Source: Eretmocerus hayati
Lineage: Eukaryota; Arthropoda; Insecta; Hymenoptera; Aphelinidae
Length of the DNA stretch: 64,000 nucleotides
NCBI GenBank assembly: GCA_029851415.1
Contig: CM056742.1
Coordinates: 56,732,454-56,796,453, forward strand
Direction: 5' to 3'
In this document: positions 22,254-34,332 of the stretch, piece by piece
Layout of the letters: every line of letters begins with the position of its first letter
Numbering within the stretch: the first letter of the stretch is position 1
Notes under the pieces: generated by a model
What the model was told of the DNA's origin: nothing
Database searches by the model: none
What the model saw: only the letters and a program-made list of their open reading frames with translations
Translations under genes and position numbers: made by a program

Positions 22254-25232
22254 CGGATGTAATGCTTTATTGTGTACCAAATGTTACATATGTTCATTAG
22301 GCCCTCGTGGGGAGCTTGGGTTTTGATTGTTGCTAACTTAGTTTAAAACCTCTTCAATTTGCACAAACATCACCTCATTCTTTCCTGAATGTGAAAAACC
22401 TCGGATGTATTTTCGGAAGAAGGCAACGAAATTTTCTTTAGCCCTCAATAATTAAAACTTCTTTTCGAAATCCTTCCCATTCATTCCTCGTTGGGAGAAG
22501 AGCATACCTGTATATCTAGATGTTCACAGACATCGATTCTTTTATAAAAATATCCCATGATCTCCTTTCCTTCCAAAAATCCAAAATTCTCGTAAATTAT
22601 CAATCCTCATATGATGAATTCCACGCCAAAGCGACCTACGGAAAGGGGTCATCTCTCAGATTCTTTTTTAACCTTTTTCATTCGATTCTATGGCCCAAAA
22701 TAGGAACTTCGGACCACCTATGGAGCCCAAAAAAAATTTCTCCTCTCCATTGCACACACATCCGTCAACAGACCGAAAATTTATCGTGTAAAAATCGATG
22801 CTCTTTCATTCACGAAAATGGGAATATTTCGAGTTTTTGAATAGCTGTCGCTTTGCGGGTTGCGGCATCTGAAAGGGCATCAAAAAATCTATCGAAAACG
22901 TTGTCGGAAATTCCTTCTCTGTGATTTGAAGGCCTCCTGGAGGCAAAAGAGTGTTTTTCACTAAAATGTTGATTTCTCGAAAAACCATTTTTTTTATTTT
23001 CTTAAAATCATATATTTGACGTGAAATTTCGCGTTCTTACGAGAAAAATGGGTTTCAGAGAAGTTTGGGGCGATCCAAGTGACTTATGAGCCATTTTTTG
23101 AAAATTCGATTTCTTCGGTTTCAGAACAAGGCGATTTTCTGCGCATGCGCACAAACGTAGACTTCCGGCGTCACTTTCAATGGAAAGCTGACAAAATTTC
23201 CTATAAAATGACTACCCGCAAAGTTGAAATTCATGCACTGAAACGCGATCTGCAAGGATTAATTATGTCGAATCAAAATCACATGAACATTCAGCCCATT
23301 AACGCCTTCGTGGCGCCTGCTGAGATGACACATTCACGAGATCTTCTCGGGACTTATTTTAGAGTACGAAATCGCCCTAAAAAATTTCGGATCACATGGT
23401 TTCAACGTAAAATTGTCTGAACTTTCGAGATATGTGATGGAAAATTTCGTTTGAGGCGAACCCGAGGTGCAACATTCAATTTTTCGCAATTTTGAATGGG
23501 AAATATCGTATTTCCTGACAGAAAATTGGATGTAGCACCCTGGGTTTGCCTCAAACGGGGTTTTTCATCACATACTTCGAAAGTTCATACAATTTTATGT
23601 TGAAACCATGTGGTCCGAATTTTTTTCAGGTCAATTTCGTACTCAAAATTGAGTCCCTAGAAGATCTCGTGAATGTGTCACCTCAGCAGGCGCCACGAAG
23701 GCGTTAATGGGCTGAATTTTCATGCGATTTTGATTCGACATGATTAATCATTGCAGATCGCGTTTCAGTGCATGAATTTCAACTTTGCGGGTAGTCATTT
23801 TATAGGAAATTTTGTCAGCTTTCCATTGGAAGTGACGCCGAATGTCTACGTTTGTGCGAATGCGCAGAAAATCGCCTTTTTCTGAAACCGAAAAAATCGA
23901 ATTTTCAAAAAATGGCTCATAAGTCACTTGGATCGCCCCAAACTTCTCTGAAACCCATTTTTTTTGAAAAAACGCAAAATTTTACGTCAAATACATGATT
24001 TTAAGGAAATAACAAAAATGGCTATTGAGAAATCAACATTTTAGTGAAAAACACTCTTTTGCCTCCAGGAGGCCCCCAAATCACAGAGAAGGAATTTCCG
24101 ACAACGTTTTCGATAGGTTTTTTGATGCCCTTTCAGATGCCGCAACCCGCAAATCGACAGCTATTCAAAAACTCGAAATATTCCCATTTTCGTGAATAAA
24201 AGAGCATCGATTTTTACACGATAAATTTTCGGTCTGTTGACGGATGTGCGTGCAATGGAGAGGAGCAATTTTTTTTGGGCCCCATAGGTGGTCCGAAGTT
24301 CCTATTTTGGGCCATAGAATCGAATGAAAAAGGTTAAAAAAGAATCTGAGAGATGACCCCTTTTCGTAGGTCGCTTTGGCGTGGAATTCATCATATAGAA
24401 AGCCAATGAGACGCGTTCACCCTTAGCACGCTGCAGTAGACTGCAGTACGAGATAGAAACCCCGCTCGCGGAAATTTTGTTCTGAAATTTTCAAAGGTTT
24501 GATGTAGAAGCAAAAGCATATTATTACGTATTATCAGCTCTGACCCAGAATCCATTCGCATTTACAGCATCCCGAGTGTCGATAAACCGTAAATCAGACC
24601 GTTTCGCGCGCGCCTCTCAGCTTGTGGGCAGCGGGGAGGGGTGAGAAGGGCGGGAGGCACGGTTCGCCATTTTTAAATCTTTTTCGTCCTAACCCTGGAG
24701 TGTAAATCAACGCGCATGCGCAGGAGATGCGAACTACTGATTCAGAATTGGCTTTAGAAGTAGTTCTTGACGCTTCTGAGCGGTTTCCATAACTTGGGAA
24801 TAGACGAAGATACCTAATATAGCCGATGCAAAATGACCTGATAAACAAGTTGAAATGGGTTTCTAACGTTCACTCGAACGTTTACAATGATCGAAATTGA
24901 TTCGTAAATTTTAGGAATTCTTTTGGGGCCTTACTCAAAAGTTGTCATCACAAGAATACTTCCTCATTGATCGATATAGTTCGGAGAATGTACAGGACGA
25001 ATTCCAGACCGTTTCATTGAGATGCGTCAGAGTGCGAGCGCATAGAAGGTACACCGATTTTAGCGTTCTCAAGGAAGTTTTTAGGGTGTCACACAAAATA
25101 GAGGTGACTTTGGGACCTACGGATCTTTGTTTCCCTTAGAGATTGGGGTTAGAATGTGGGAAAAAATATTTCCGCGGAGATACCGAACAAGGTCTACTTC
25201 ACTCTCCTTAACCGCCTAGTCCCTTTCTATGG

Positions 25233-25417
25233 ACAACAATCTACATTTTGGCGCATTGAACTTCTTGATTCGATGTTTTCCGGCTGTAGGATATTTTTTG
25301 GAGAATTATTAAGAATTCCTGGCCCATTGTACGTCGCCAACGGAGAGGAGAGACCGGGTTTGCTTGGGTCGGATGGCCGTATTCCAGCCCGGGACTATTG
25401 TAGAGGTACTGGCAACG
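25233..25417. other. Spacer between palindrome and LINE fragment
   Basis: Unassigned sequence. I could not match it to the LINE copies or to the palindrome arms. Confidence 0.4.
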
Positions 25418-26615
25418 GTGGTCACAAGGCGGAAGTAGTTTGACTAGCCACGGTTTTACTGCAACGGGCAAGAGATTTCATGCGAGACAGGGCTTAAACA
25501 CTCGGTTTCGACTTGATGACGAGGAGTCGTTCAAGGAGCACATTCAAGAAGGCACCCAAGAGGCGAGCAGGGTCAGTGCGGCGCTCCAGCGGCCGATACT
25601 AAACATCGGGGGACCCGATGAAAGGTAGCGCGCACACCTCAAAACCATCAGTACGTCGATCATGCTCTATGGTTCACCCGGGTAGGGGGGGGGAGGGGAG
25701 AGTAGAGAAGGCCATCATCGAGAAGAGGATGGAAACTGTTCACCAGAGAGCGGCCATGGGGGCTTCCGTGCTAATCACACAGTGTCAGGAGACGCGGTGT
25801 GCATCCTAGCGGGGACTCCGCCAATCCACTTGCTCGTTGCACGATGGGGACAAGATCGTAGCAGAGATGGTGTTCATCCCAATGATGAAGGAGATCCACG
25901 ACAATGAGGAGGAAACAACCCGTGTACAGTTGCAAACGGAGTGGGACTTGCCATTCGCAGATGGCGGGAAGATGCACCGGTCCAAGTGGGTGAAACGTGC
26001 CCACGGGAGATAGGCCACCGAAAAACGCAGGCACCGATTGACCGCGGTTGTTCCGGTGCCTGTTGGACCCGGTTCAAGGAGAGGACGTCCCCAACATGCC
26101 AGCCATGCAACAATAACTGGGACGATGCCAAACACGCCCTGTACGAGTGCAACGACACCTGATAAGAGCGCGGCGAGTTGAGGAAATGGCTGGGTGCTGA
26201 ACTAACACCTAAGAATCTCGTTTCGTACTTGCTCTGCAATCAGGAAACATGGGATAGGGTTACTGACTCTTTCAAACTGGTGATGACCCGAAAGGGAGAG
26301 AGAGAGAGAGAGGAAGGTGGGACACCTCGCAGCGGCAAACCACAGTGAACCATCTGGTTTGGAGTGAAGAGTTCCTGGTCCCTGCCTTTTGGCTCAACCC
26401 CGGTTGGAGGAAATGAGGAAGAGAGGAGATCAGTAGAAAAATCAAAGGGGCAAGAATAAAATCTGTGGGTCGTCAGGAGAGAGGGGCTCGATCGTGAGTG
26501 AGAGCCACTCCATGTCCTGAAGTGATGCTCACGCAGTTCCGGGTCCGGATCGTTATGTGTGGTGGATCTCTCCCCCGTTCGATGACTGTCACCAACGGGA
26601 GAGGAAGAGAGAGCT
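25418..26615 (+). pseudogene. R1-clade LINE copy 1, 3' fragment (end of ORF2 and 3' UTR)
   Basis: The sequence matches the region from 33029 onward in the full copy, for example ggtcacaaggcg, aggcgagcagggtc and the cgaaaaacgcaggcaccgat equivalent. The C-terminal zinc region (C-x2-C...H...C) is recognisable near 26095-26150. It is much more diverged than the other copies, with many stops and indels, so it is an old insertion. The 3' UTR retains the cctgaagtgatgctcacgc landmark near 26515 and ends close to gaggaagagagag. Confidence 0.72.
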
Positions 26616-26869
26616 CACCTGGTCCGGATGGTCATATCGACGCATCGATGCAAATTTCAGTCGGGTTGTTGAGGAGTTATTGGCCAGCCATGTTTGGATG
26701 ACCGGTGCTTCTTCTTCATACTTCAAATTATTCATCCTCCTCATATCTGCGATATCTTTATATTTCATGCAAGAGTATGATAATTTGATCGAGGAAAGCT
26801 CTAGACGAAGCTGCTCGGAGTGCAAGAATTTTCCAACACCGGCCGCTACATGGCAAGTCGAGTGATTCT

Positions 26870-27990
26870 TCGAGCGAGTTCGATTTTTCGTGCATCAAAA
26901 ATGACAAACTTCCCCAAAGCAGTTTTTTTTACCTTCTCCGTTTGGAACACTTCTAATTCACGTTTTTGAAAGCCAGAGCTCATCAAAGAGGACCTTAGAT
27001 TCAGCAACTCGAGGTCAGCGCATGTTCCCCGGAAGCATTTCTAACATGGTTACTTTACTTTTCGAATCATTCTCACTGGTAGAGGGTGCAAGATCACCAA
27101 ACTTCAGTTTACCGAATTCACGCTTTGTTTTATCACATGATCAAGGATAGCCACGGATTTAAACTTGATCACATGAGCATAAGTGTCATCACGATTATTA
27201 GAAGCCTGACCTTGATATTCAGCTGAGTTCTCATTCCTAGACTTTAACTCACGTAGCTCAAGTACATCGTTACAAAATGACTCAATTTTCAAGGTTTCGC
27301 GAGTGAGCGCATTCAGTGAAATTGAGCACGATCTAGGGATCCCAACTACTTCCATCTCGTAATAGGTAATGCGCTAGTACGCAATTCTCTAAGCTGTTCA
27401 ACCTCATTTCGAAGATGTTGGTTCTCCTGCTCAAGTGCATCTATCCTACTGTCTTGCTGTCCTGAGGTTTGGGTGAAATCATCGACTTTGTTGGAAAGTG
27501 AATCTAAGCGTTGGTTGGCCTGTCCAGATTCGGTGTTAACACTGTTTACAGCATCAAAAAGAGCAGCTAGTTGCTGGGAGGTGGTAAGATTTGCCCAGTT
27601 TTTAGGCACACTCGCCATTTCCTGCGAATTCACAGACACTTCTAAGTTTTGTTCACTCAAAGTAGAAGAATTTACGTCAACCAGATTACGTGAGCGATTG
27701 AAGGCCAGATTGCGTGAATTTGAACTACCACGGGACGAGTTTCTGTTTCATGTCTCGCGAGCCTTTTGACTGAGACGTACAGTATCTCTAAAAGAACGAG
27801 CGCAACAACAATCGGGTGGCTTATTCGCAAGGTACTTCGGAACGCAACTTGGATGGAACGCGCTTTCACACTCGCGACAATCAACGCTGAAAACTACTTC
27901 ACGATTGCATCTCTCACGGATCTTCATGAATATTGGGAAACAATTTGGTCGGAGCGCAAAAGTTCAATTTGAGCTGACACCTGGCAAGAC
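26870..27990 (-). pseudogene. LINE ORF1 (CR1/jockey-like) with PHD-type zinc finger and coiled coil
   Basis: Read on the minus strand from 27990, a Cys/His-rich segment appears first: VDCRECESAFHPSC followed by PPDCCC, which matches the PHD-type finger found in ORF1 of some insect and vertebrate LINEs. A heptad-rich stretch follows (27660-27346: QANQRLDSLSNKVDDF, RIDALEQENQHLRNEVEQL), then after a one-base overlap VEVVGIPRSC..., the start of an RRM-like fold (27355-27104). ORF1 proteins bind LINE RNA. Stops and frameshifts are present, and the downstream ORF2 was not found. Confidence 0.6.
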
Positions 27991-28789
27991 TTCTGGCAAA
28001 TACCAAGAATCAAAAATTATTGTATCAGAAGAATGTCAAGGAACTGAAAAATTATCATATCAAAAAGAGTGTCAGTGGTGATATATACTGATTGACACCA
28101 CTCATCACACTCCAGCTAGACGTACGTAAGATCACTAGATTACCGACTGTCAACAGCACATTAACGTGGTCTTACTGTAGATTCAAAGATGGCGCTACTA
28201 TGACCGAATTTGAGCGATGAGACATTATATATCTATCACCCAACAAGCTTTCTTTGACAGAAAAAAACAAACTTGACAGATATGTCAACAAAGTACACCA
28301 AAGGCAGTACATACAATACTCACTGATCACACAGTCACTATTCCGCGTTGGCTCACGTTCAACGGCAAAGTGGTGCCTTGGGTCTGATGAGATATGCCAG
28401 CTGGGCCAAAGCAGGAGCCCACTATCACTTGCAGCTCAACAGGATCAAATCACTGGTTAGCCCAGAATGCGTATTGATACCAGCACCGAGGTCCTCTATC
28501 CACCAACACTTACGCGGCGGGGGAGGATGTTGGCTATTTATTGCACTGTAGCCGTGATTGGATGAGCTGGGCAGGCACTGTGGTACATAACCTCAAAACG
28601 GCAGTCAAGTATTTCCGCTCCTTGGCTCAAAAACTGGAGCCAGCTGGGACTGCACCATAGCACATAGAGCCAAAAGGAGCTGGAAACACCTGTGAATAGA
28701 GAAAATCTCCTGCGAAGTGCAAAAATCTTATGTAAATATACTCGAAGTCAGAGCGTTTTGTAAGGCGTCTAGTCTTGAGCCCTTACCGG
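27991..28789. other. No gene recognised
   Basis: Several short open frames, no recognisable domain. It lies between the LINE ORF1 remnant and the (GA)n tract that precedes the full R1-clade LINE. Confidence 0.5.
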
Positions 28790-28826
28790 CAGAGATAGAG
28801 AGCGAGAGCGAGAGAGAGAAAGAGAG
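28790..28826 (+). repeat. (GA)n microsatellite at the 5' end of LINE copy 2
   Basis: Imperfect gagagagcgagagcgagaga tract immediately before the conserved LINE 5' end accccgtaggggg. Confidence 0.85.
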
Positions 28827-29162
28827 ACCCCGTAGGGGGCTTTGGGTGTGACCTTAGGGTTGCACTTGGAGCTTGAGGGAGTGACGCCCCTCCGGACCCG
28901 AGTCCTACGATTACACTAACACACACACTACACTCTACACGCACCATACTTACGCTTGCTCAAGCATTACACAGACATACCAACATTATACAGAACACGC
29001 ATCACACAACACACCACACCCGTGCTGGTCTGGTCCGGGGTCGGCCAGCATGCGATTCCAGGCCCTGGGAAAAAGAAGAAAGAGGAAGATGTCCAGCATT
29101 GACGGCAAGAATTCCCCAAGTGAAGCGGGGCTCCATTCGGATCTTGGGGGGGGGGGGCAACG

Positions 29163-30957
29163 ATGCAAAGCGCGGTACCAGTGGCACACTTGGCTGGTGG
29201 ACTCACGCGTAAAGCTACAAGCGATGGAAATACGCCTCTGGCGAAGATAGTTGGAGGAAAGGACGAACACCAGGAAGGAGTAGACCTCACCCCGAACAGC
29301 AGGAAGAGAAAGGGTCTGGGTGAGGAAGTAGATAAGCGAACGCTGAAGCAATCGAAGCTCACATTCTTGAGCCAAAAAGAGAAGAACGCGAAGGTTGCTG
29401 CAGAAGCGCGAGCGGCGGCAGACAAGCTGATGAAGATCAACCCCGCGATCAAGATCCAGCTCACGCAAGACAAGAACAAGGGAGACGATACCGCCGATTC
29501 CAGCTCGGATTCAGGGGACTCTAACACCACCACGGAGTCCCAGAAGTCAGAAGACACCCTGACATCCAAGGACTGTGACCGCGGACTCGAAAAAGGTCAA
29601 AAAACACCGGAGGATATGGACATCGAGCGGTTCCCCACACCTGAGAAGGCCAGTCGACAAAAAAGTGGAGACAAGGCCCCCGATCTAATGGAAGGATGGA
29701 GGGACTTGAAAATGTGCCGAGAACAGATGGAGGAGAAGACTCATCCTCTCTTTGACCACCTGAACGTGGTCATAGGGATAGCCGAGTCTGCCTCCAACCT
29801 CCCAGAAGGAACTCAGGGCGACATGGAAGAGCTCAAGAAGATTGGCCACGCTCTCGAAGGCCTACTTGCGGCAAACAAAAGGAAGAGAGCGGCTTCCGAG
29901 ACGACACTTCTCGAAGCGGAGAAGACCCTAAAAATGAAGAGGAGTGCGCAGCCCTCTGGGCCAGCCGCGTCGGGAAGCGGCACACAGGGAAGGGGGGCGA
30001 ATGAACCGGAACTGCGACAAGGGAAACAGCACGATACGAAGAGGACGCGACGCGGACATCCATCGGGAGCCCTCGAAACACCGCGCTCGACATCGACTCC
30101 TAATAGGCCCAAGCAGGATGGGCCTTGGCAGGAAGTGGTCTCTAAGAGAAATACAAAGAGGGCAAAGAAAAGCGGTCGATCAAGTGACACCGCTGGGAAG
30201 AAGGCAAAGATGAAGCCGAGAAGAGCGAAATCCGACGCCGTTCTCGTCACGGCAAACCAAGGTGGGTTGAGCTACGCAGATATGCTGCGCAAGATAAAGA
30301 CGGATGACCTTAATGAAGAAGTGGGCTCTAAAGTCACGGGCATCCGCGAGACACAGGGAGGACAAATCCTCATCGAACTGAGGAAGGGCACCGACGCTGG
30401 GGCCATCAAAGCGGCTCTGACACCAGTCGTCGGGCAAGAAGGGGCCGTCCACTGCCTTGCAAAGAGCATGACCCTCGAGGTTCTCGGAGTCGACTACGAT
30501 GTCGACAAAACTAAAGTGCAGAAGGACCTCGCGAAGGCCCTACCAGAAAACGAGGATGGAGCCATAATAGTCAAGAGCCTGCGAAACGGCTCCCGAGGCA
30601 CCCAAACAGCGGTTGTGTCCATCCCAGCGAGGCTCGCTCACCGCCTCCTGGACTGGAAAGAACCCAAGGTGGGATGGAGCAGAGTGAGAATCCGCGAGGA
30701 GGGAGGCATCCCACGCTGCTATAACTGCCTAGAGTATGGCCACAAGGCCTCAGGCTGCAAAAAAGAGAAGGCAGAGGAACGTCAACCGAAACTCTGCTCC
30801 CAGTGCGGTGAACCAGGACACCTCGCTGCTACCTGTAAAGAGAAACCAAAATGCCTCAGCTGCGTGGCTATCGGAACCAGATCTGACCACAGGTCGGGCT
30901 CCAGCAACTGCACAGCCTACCAAAACGCGAGGGCGGCATATAGACGCAGGGGGGGGG
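29163..30957 (+). CDS. R1-clade LINE ORF1 (gag-like, three CCHC knuckles)
   Basis: About 600 codons are open from ATG at 29163. The N-terminal half is acidic and lysine-rich, low in complexity. The C-terminal end has three zinc knuckles: CYNCLEYGHKASGC (about residues 519-532), CSQCGEPGHLAATC (about 545-558) and a longer-spaced CLSC...C motif (about 566-586). Such proteins bind LINE RNA and form the ribonucleoprotein. The frame is not closed at the expected ORF1 end: at the nine-G run 30949-30957 it passes directly into ORF2 (ATG at 30963 is in the same frame). One extra G would give a TAA overlapping the ORF2 start, the usual R1 arrangement. An earlier ATG cannot be excluded. Confidence 0.85.
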
Positions 30958-30962
30958 AAGAA

Positions 30963-33900
30963 ATGGCTAACTTCATCCAAGCCAACCTCAGGAGAAGCGG
31001 GGACGCTTGTGACCTCCTACACACTGCCGCCAAAGAAGGGGGTATCGATGTTCTGATCATCTCCGAACCGCCTCGGAAGTGCGAACTTTCCCGTTCCACA
31101 TTCGATCACTGGGGGACCGCTGTAATTCAGATCACGAATCCCGCGATCCGTGAGACTGAACCAGCTGTTAGTGGCCGCGGTTATGCTCGAAAGACCATAG
31201 GGGGCACAGCTGTATACAGCTGCTACTACTCGCCGTCGCTCAAGACGCACGAATTTGAAGACGAGCTCCACGACCTAGAAGAGGATGTGAGGCAATGGGG
31301 GGCCCAGTTATAATCGCGGGGGATTTCAACTCCAAGGAACCGACTTGGAGCGGGGGGCCGCGCGATAGACCGGGGGTAATACTCGCTGATGCCATGGAGG
31401 CATTGGGATTAGTGCTCGCGAACGGGACGGGGGTTATCACCTTTTACCGGCACGACACTCGGTCCCGGGAGGGAGGTTCATCATCGGTCCTCGACCTGAC
31501 GTTCATGAGCCCGTCGCTCATGGGACATATGACATCGTGGGAAGTTCCGGACACGGAAACACTGAGTGACCATCAACATATTCGGTTTCGACTTAGGACT
31601 GCCGAACAGAGACAGACAACACGCAGACCGCGACCGGGGTGGCAGGTACGGAAGCTGGACGAGGGAAAATTCCGGGAATCGATAGAAACAGTCGAAGATC
31701 TCCCGATGAACTCCGCCTCGGACGAGGCTGTGGCGATGGTAACATCCGCCATCACGAGAGCTTGCGACGCGTCGATGCCTCGCAGGACAACACCATGTTT
31801 CTGGAGGAAACCAGAGTACTGGATCACCGATGAGATCAAGGCTCTACGAAGAACGAGCAACAAGAAAAGGAGGACCGCATGGCGATCAAGGAAGCTGTAA
31901 CGACCATCGCTGGCGGAAGATGACAGAGCGTACAAAGAAGCAAAGAAGGCTCTCGTTCTAGCCATCCGGAGGAGCAAAGAGAAGTGCTGGGGTGAACTGT
32001 GCGACATGGTTAACGAAGACCCCTGGGGCACGCCATATCGCGTGGTCATGTGAAAGGTCCGACCCCGGAGGGGCAACCCAGCACCGACCGATGCAGCAAC
32101 ATTGCAGACCATCGTGGAAGACCTCTTCCCAGCAGGAGAATCCAGAGTTACATTCCCTACGGAGAGCGGAGACCCCATCCCGCTCTTCACTATGCAAGAG
32201 CTACTCATAGCGGCGAAGAGAATGCCGGACGGCAAGGCCCCTGGCCTGGATGGCATCCCAAACGAGGCTCTGAAACTGGTCTTCGAATACAAGCCAGATC
32301 TACTCCTCGACCTCTTCAACATCTGTCTGAGCGCGGGAACTTTCCCGGACAAGTGAAAACGCCAGAAACTGGTCCTGATACCTGAGGGTCAAGGAGGTCA
32401 ACGCCCTCTCAGCATGCTCGACAATATCGGGAAAATGTACGAGAGGATGATGCTCAACAGGCTGGAAAAAGCCTACGAAGAAGGCGGTGGGCTATCACCA
32501 ATGCAGTTCGGGTTCCGGAAGGGACGGAGCACTGTGCACGCGATCGAGGCGGTCCAAGAACGGGTTCAAGCGTCGGTAGGGAACCCATACCAAGGAAGAG
32601 GAGGATTCTGTGCCATCATTGCGTTGGACATAAAGAACGCATTCAATTGCGCGAGCTGGGAGTGAGTCTATCAATCCCAAGCAGGTAAAGTGTCCCCCTA
32701 TCTACTAGCCGTCACGAGTGACTACCTGCGGAACAGGACCCTCGTGTACGACACCGACGAGGGACAAGAGATTCGGGTACTGTCCGCCGGAATCGGACAG
32801 GGATCGGTCTCCGGGCCGTTCAACTGGAACACCCAGTATGACAGCTTACTGTCTATCGAACTGCCGGAAGGAGTGATAATAGTGGCTTTCGCGGACGACG
32901 CGGGACTCATAGTATGGGCTGACAACGAGGAACTCTTGGGTAGACGCGCGAACGAAGCGCTGGCCCGAGTCTACGAGTGCATGATTAGCAGGCTTCTGGA
33001 GCTCGCTGTCAAAAAGTGCGAAGCAATCGTGGTCACAAGGCGTAGGAAGTTTGACTTACCCCGGTTTTATATCAACGGGCAATGGATTCCACGGAAGACA
33101 GAGCTGAAATACCTCGGTGTATGGCTCGACGACAAGTGGTCGTTCAAGAAGCACATCCAGGAAGCCGCCCAGAAGGCGAGCAGGGTCGGTGCGGCGCTCC
33201 AGCGGCTCATGCCGAATATCGGAGGACCCAAGGAAAAGAGGCGCGCACTTCTCAACACCGTCACTACCTCCATCATGCTGTACGGTGCATCCGTGTAGGG
33301 GAAGAGAGTAGAGAAGACCATCATCGAGAAGAGAATGGGGCCTGTCCACCGGAGAGCGGCCCTGAGGAGTATCCGTGCCTACCGCACTGTGTCAGGAGAT
33401 GCGGCTTACGTATTGGCGAGTACTCCGCCCATCCATTTGCTCGTCGCGGAGCGAGTGAGGATCTGGGCCCGCCAGGAAGTGATCGGAGCCGAACGAGTAC
33501 TCACTCCGACGATGAAGGAGATCATCCGCGACAACGAGAAGGAAACCACCCTTGAGCATTGGCAAACTGAGTGGGATTCGCCATTTGCGAACGGCAGATG
33601 GACGCACCGGCTGATCCGTGACGTAGCTAAGTGGGCGGAACGCACCTACGGAGAGATGGACTACTGGACGACGCAGGCACTGAGCGATCATGGTTGCTTC
33701 GGTTCCTATCTAATCAGGTTCAAAAAGAGGACGACCCCAGCATGTCAGTCATGCGGGGACGAATGAGATGACGCCGAACATGCCCTGTTCAAGTGCAGCG
33801 ACACCCGGAGAGAACGCGCCGAGCTGGATGAATGGCTGGGTGCTCAACTAACACCTGAGAATCTCGTCCCGTACTTGCTCCGCAACCAGGAGACATGGGA

Positions 33901-33990
33901 TAGACTCACCAGATACATCAAGCTGGTGATGACCCGCAGAGAGGAGAAAGAGAGGGAAGTAAGGAGCCTCGAAGCAGGCGAGTTACAGTG
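30963..33990 (+). pseudogene. R1-clade LINE ORF2 (endonuclease, reverse transcriptase), broken
   Basis: Endonuclease motifs are VLIISEPP, IIAGDFNSKEPTWSG and LSDHQHIRF. RT motifs are PDGKAPGLDGIPNEALK, QFGFRKGRSTVHAIEAV, IALDIKNAFNCASW and the palm VAFADDAGLIV. The C-terminal zinc region is CQSCGDE...DDAEHALFKC. A -1 shift at the G-run 31298-31303 separates the endonuclease N-terminus from the rest. In-frame stops occur near 31898 (TAA), 32051 (TGA), 32356 (TGA), 32663 (TGA), 33296 (TAG) and 33765 (TGA). Comparison with copies 4 and 6 shows Trp at three of these, and Lys, Phe and Arg at the others. The reading ends at TGA 33988-33990. Confidence 0.88.
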
Positions 33991-34310
33991 ATTCTGCTGA
34001 TTGAAACAGAAGAGGCCCAAATGATTCCAGGAGGAATCTGATGCACTGAAGAGGGAAGAACGGAGAAACAAGAGAGAAGAAAGAAGAAAGAGAGGGAACA
34101 ATGAAGAATGAAGATAGAAGATGCCGACAAGTGGCCGAAGAGAGAAGATGGAGAAGAGGATCGCTCGCAATCGAGCGCGAGACATGCCGCTCATCCTGAA
34201 GTAATGCTCACGCGGTTCCGGGATGAGATGGTAGATGCAGGTGGATCTCCTTCTTGATTGCCCGATGCCCTAGGTATTGGACATCGAGGGGAAAGGGATA
34301 TCACACGGCC

Positions 34311-34332
34311 GGGCCCACCTCTCGGTGGGCCC
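34311..34332 (+). promoter_or_regulatory. Conserved 3' UTR hairpin of the LINE
   Basis: GGGCCCACC, loop TCTC, GGTGGGCCC: a nine-pair GC stem. The same hairpin occurs in copy 4 at 47295-47316. LINE reverse transcriptases often recognise a 3' UTR structure, so this is a plausible recognition element; that role is inferred. Confidence 0.7.

Larger units (their letters stand above)
20108..22608. mobile_element. Foldback element, 2.5 kb, with tRNA-like modules in both arms
   Basis: Ends are GAGAATTGATAATTTACGAG at 20108 and the near-complement ending at 22608, flanked by ATAT on both sides (20104-20107 and 22609-22612). The unfilled ATAT site is preserved in the right arm of the host palindrome at 24393-24396. 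Because ATAT is itself palindromic, a TA duplication with slightly longer termini fits equally well. Arms are about 1.13 kb, with a loop of about 230 bp near 21246-21480. No transposase is seen. Confidence 0.82.
18262..25232. mobile_element. Long palindromic (foldback) element interrupted by two younger foldbacks
   Basis: The left arm is 18262-18787, 19801-20107 and 22613-23480; the right arm is the continuous 23525-25232. Summed lengths agree (about 1.70 kb each). Outer landmarks are ggcggttaag with ttgttcggtatct on both sides; the turn is near 23500. The two gaps in the left arm are themselves palindromes, and the right arm shows the uninterrupted sequence at both places. No transposase frame is visible. 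Superfamily unknown. Confidence 0.82.
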
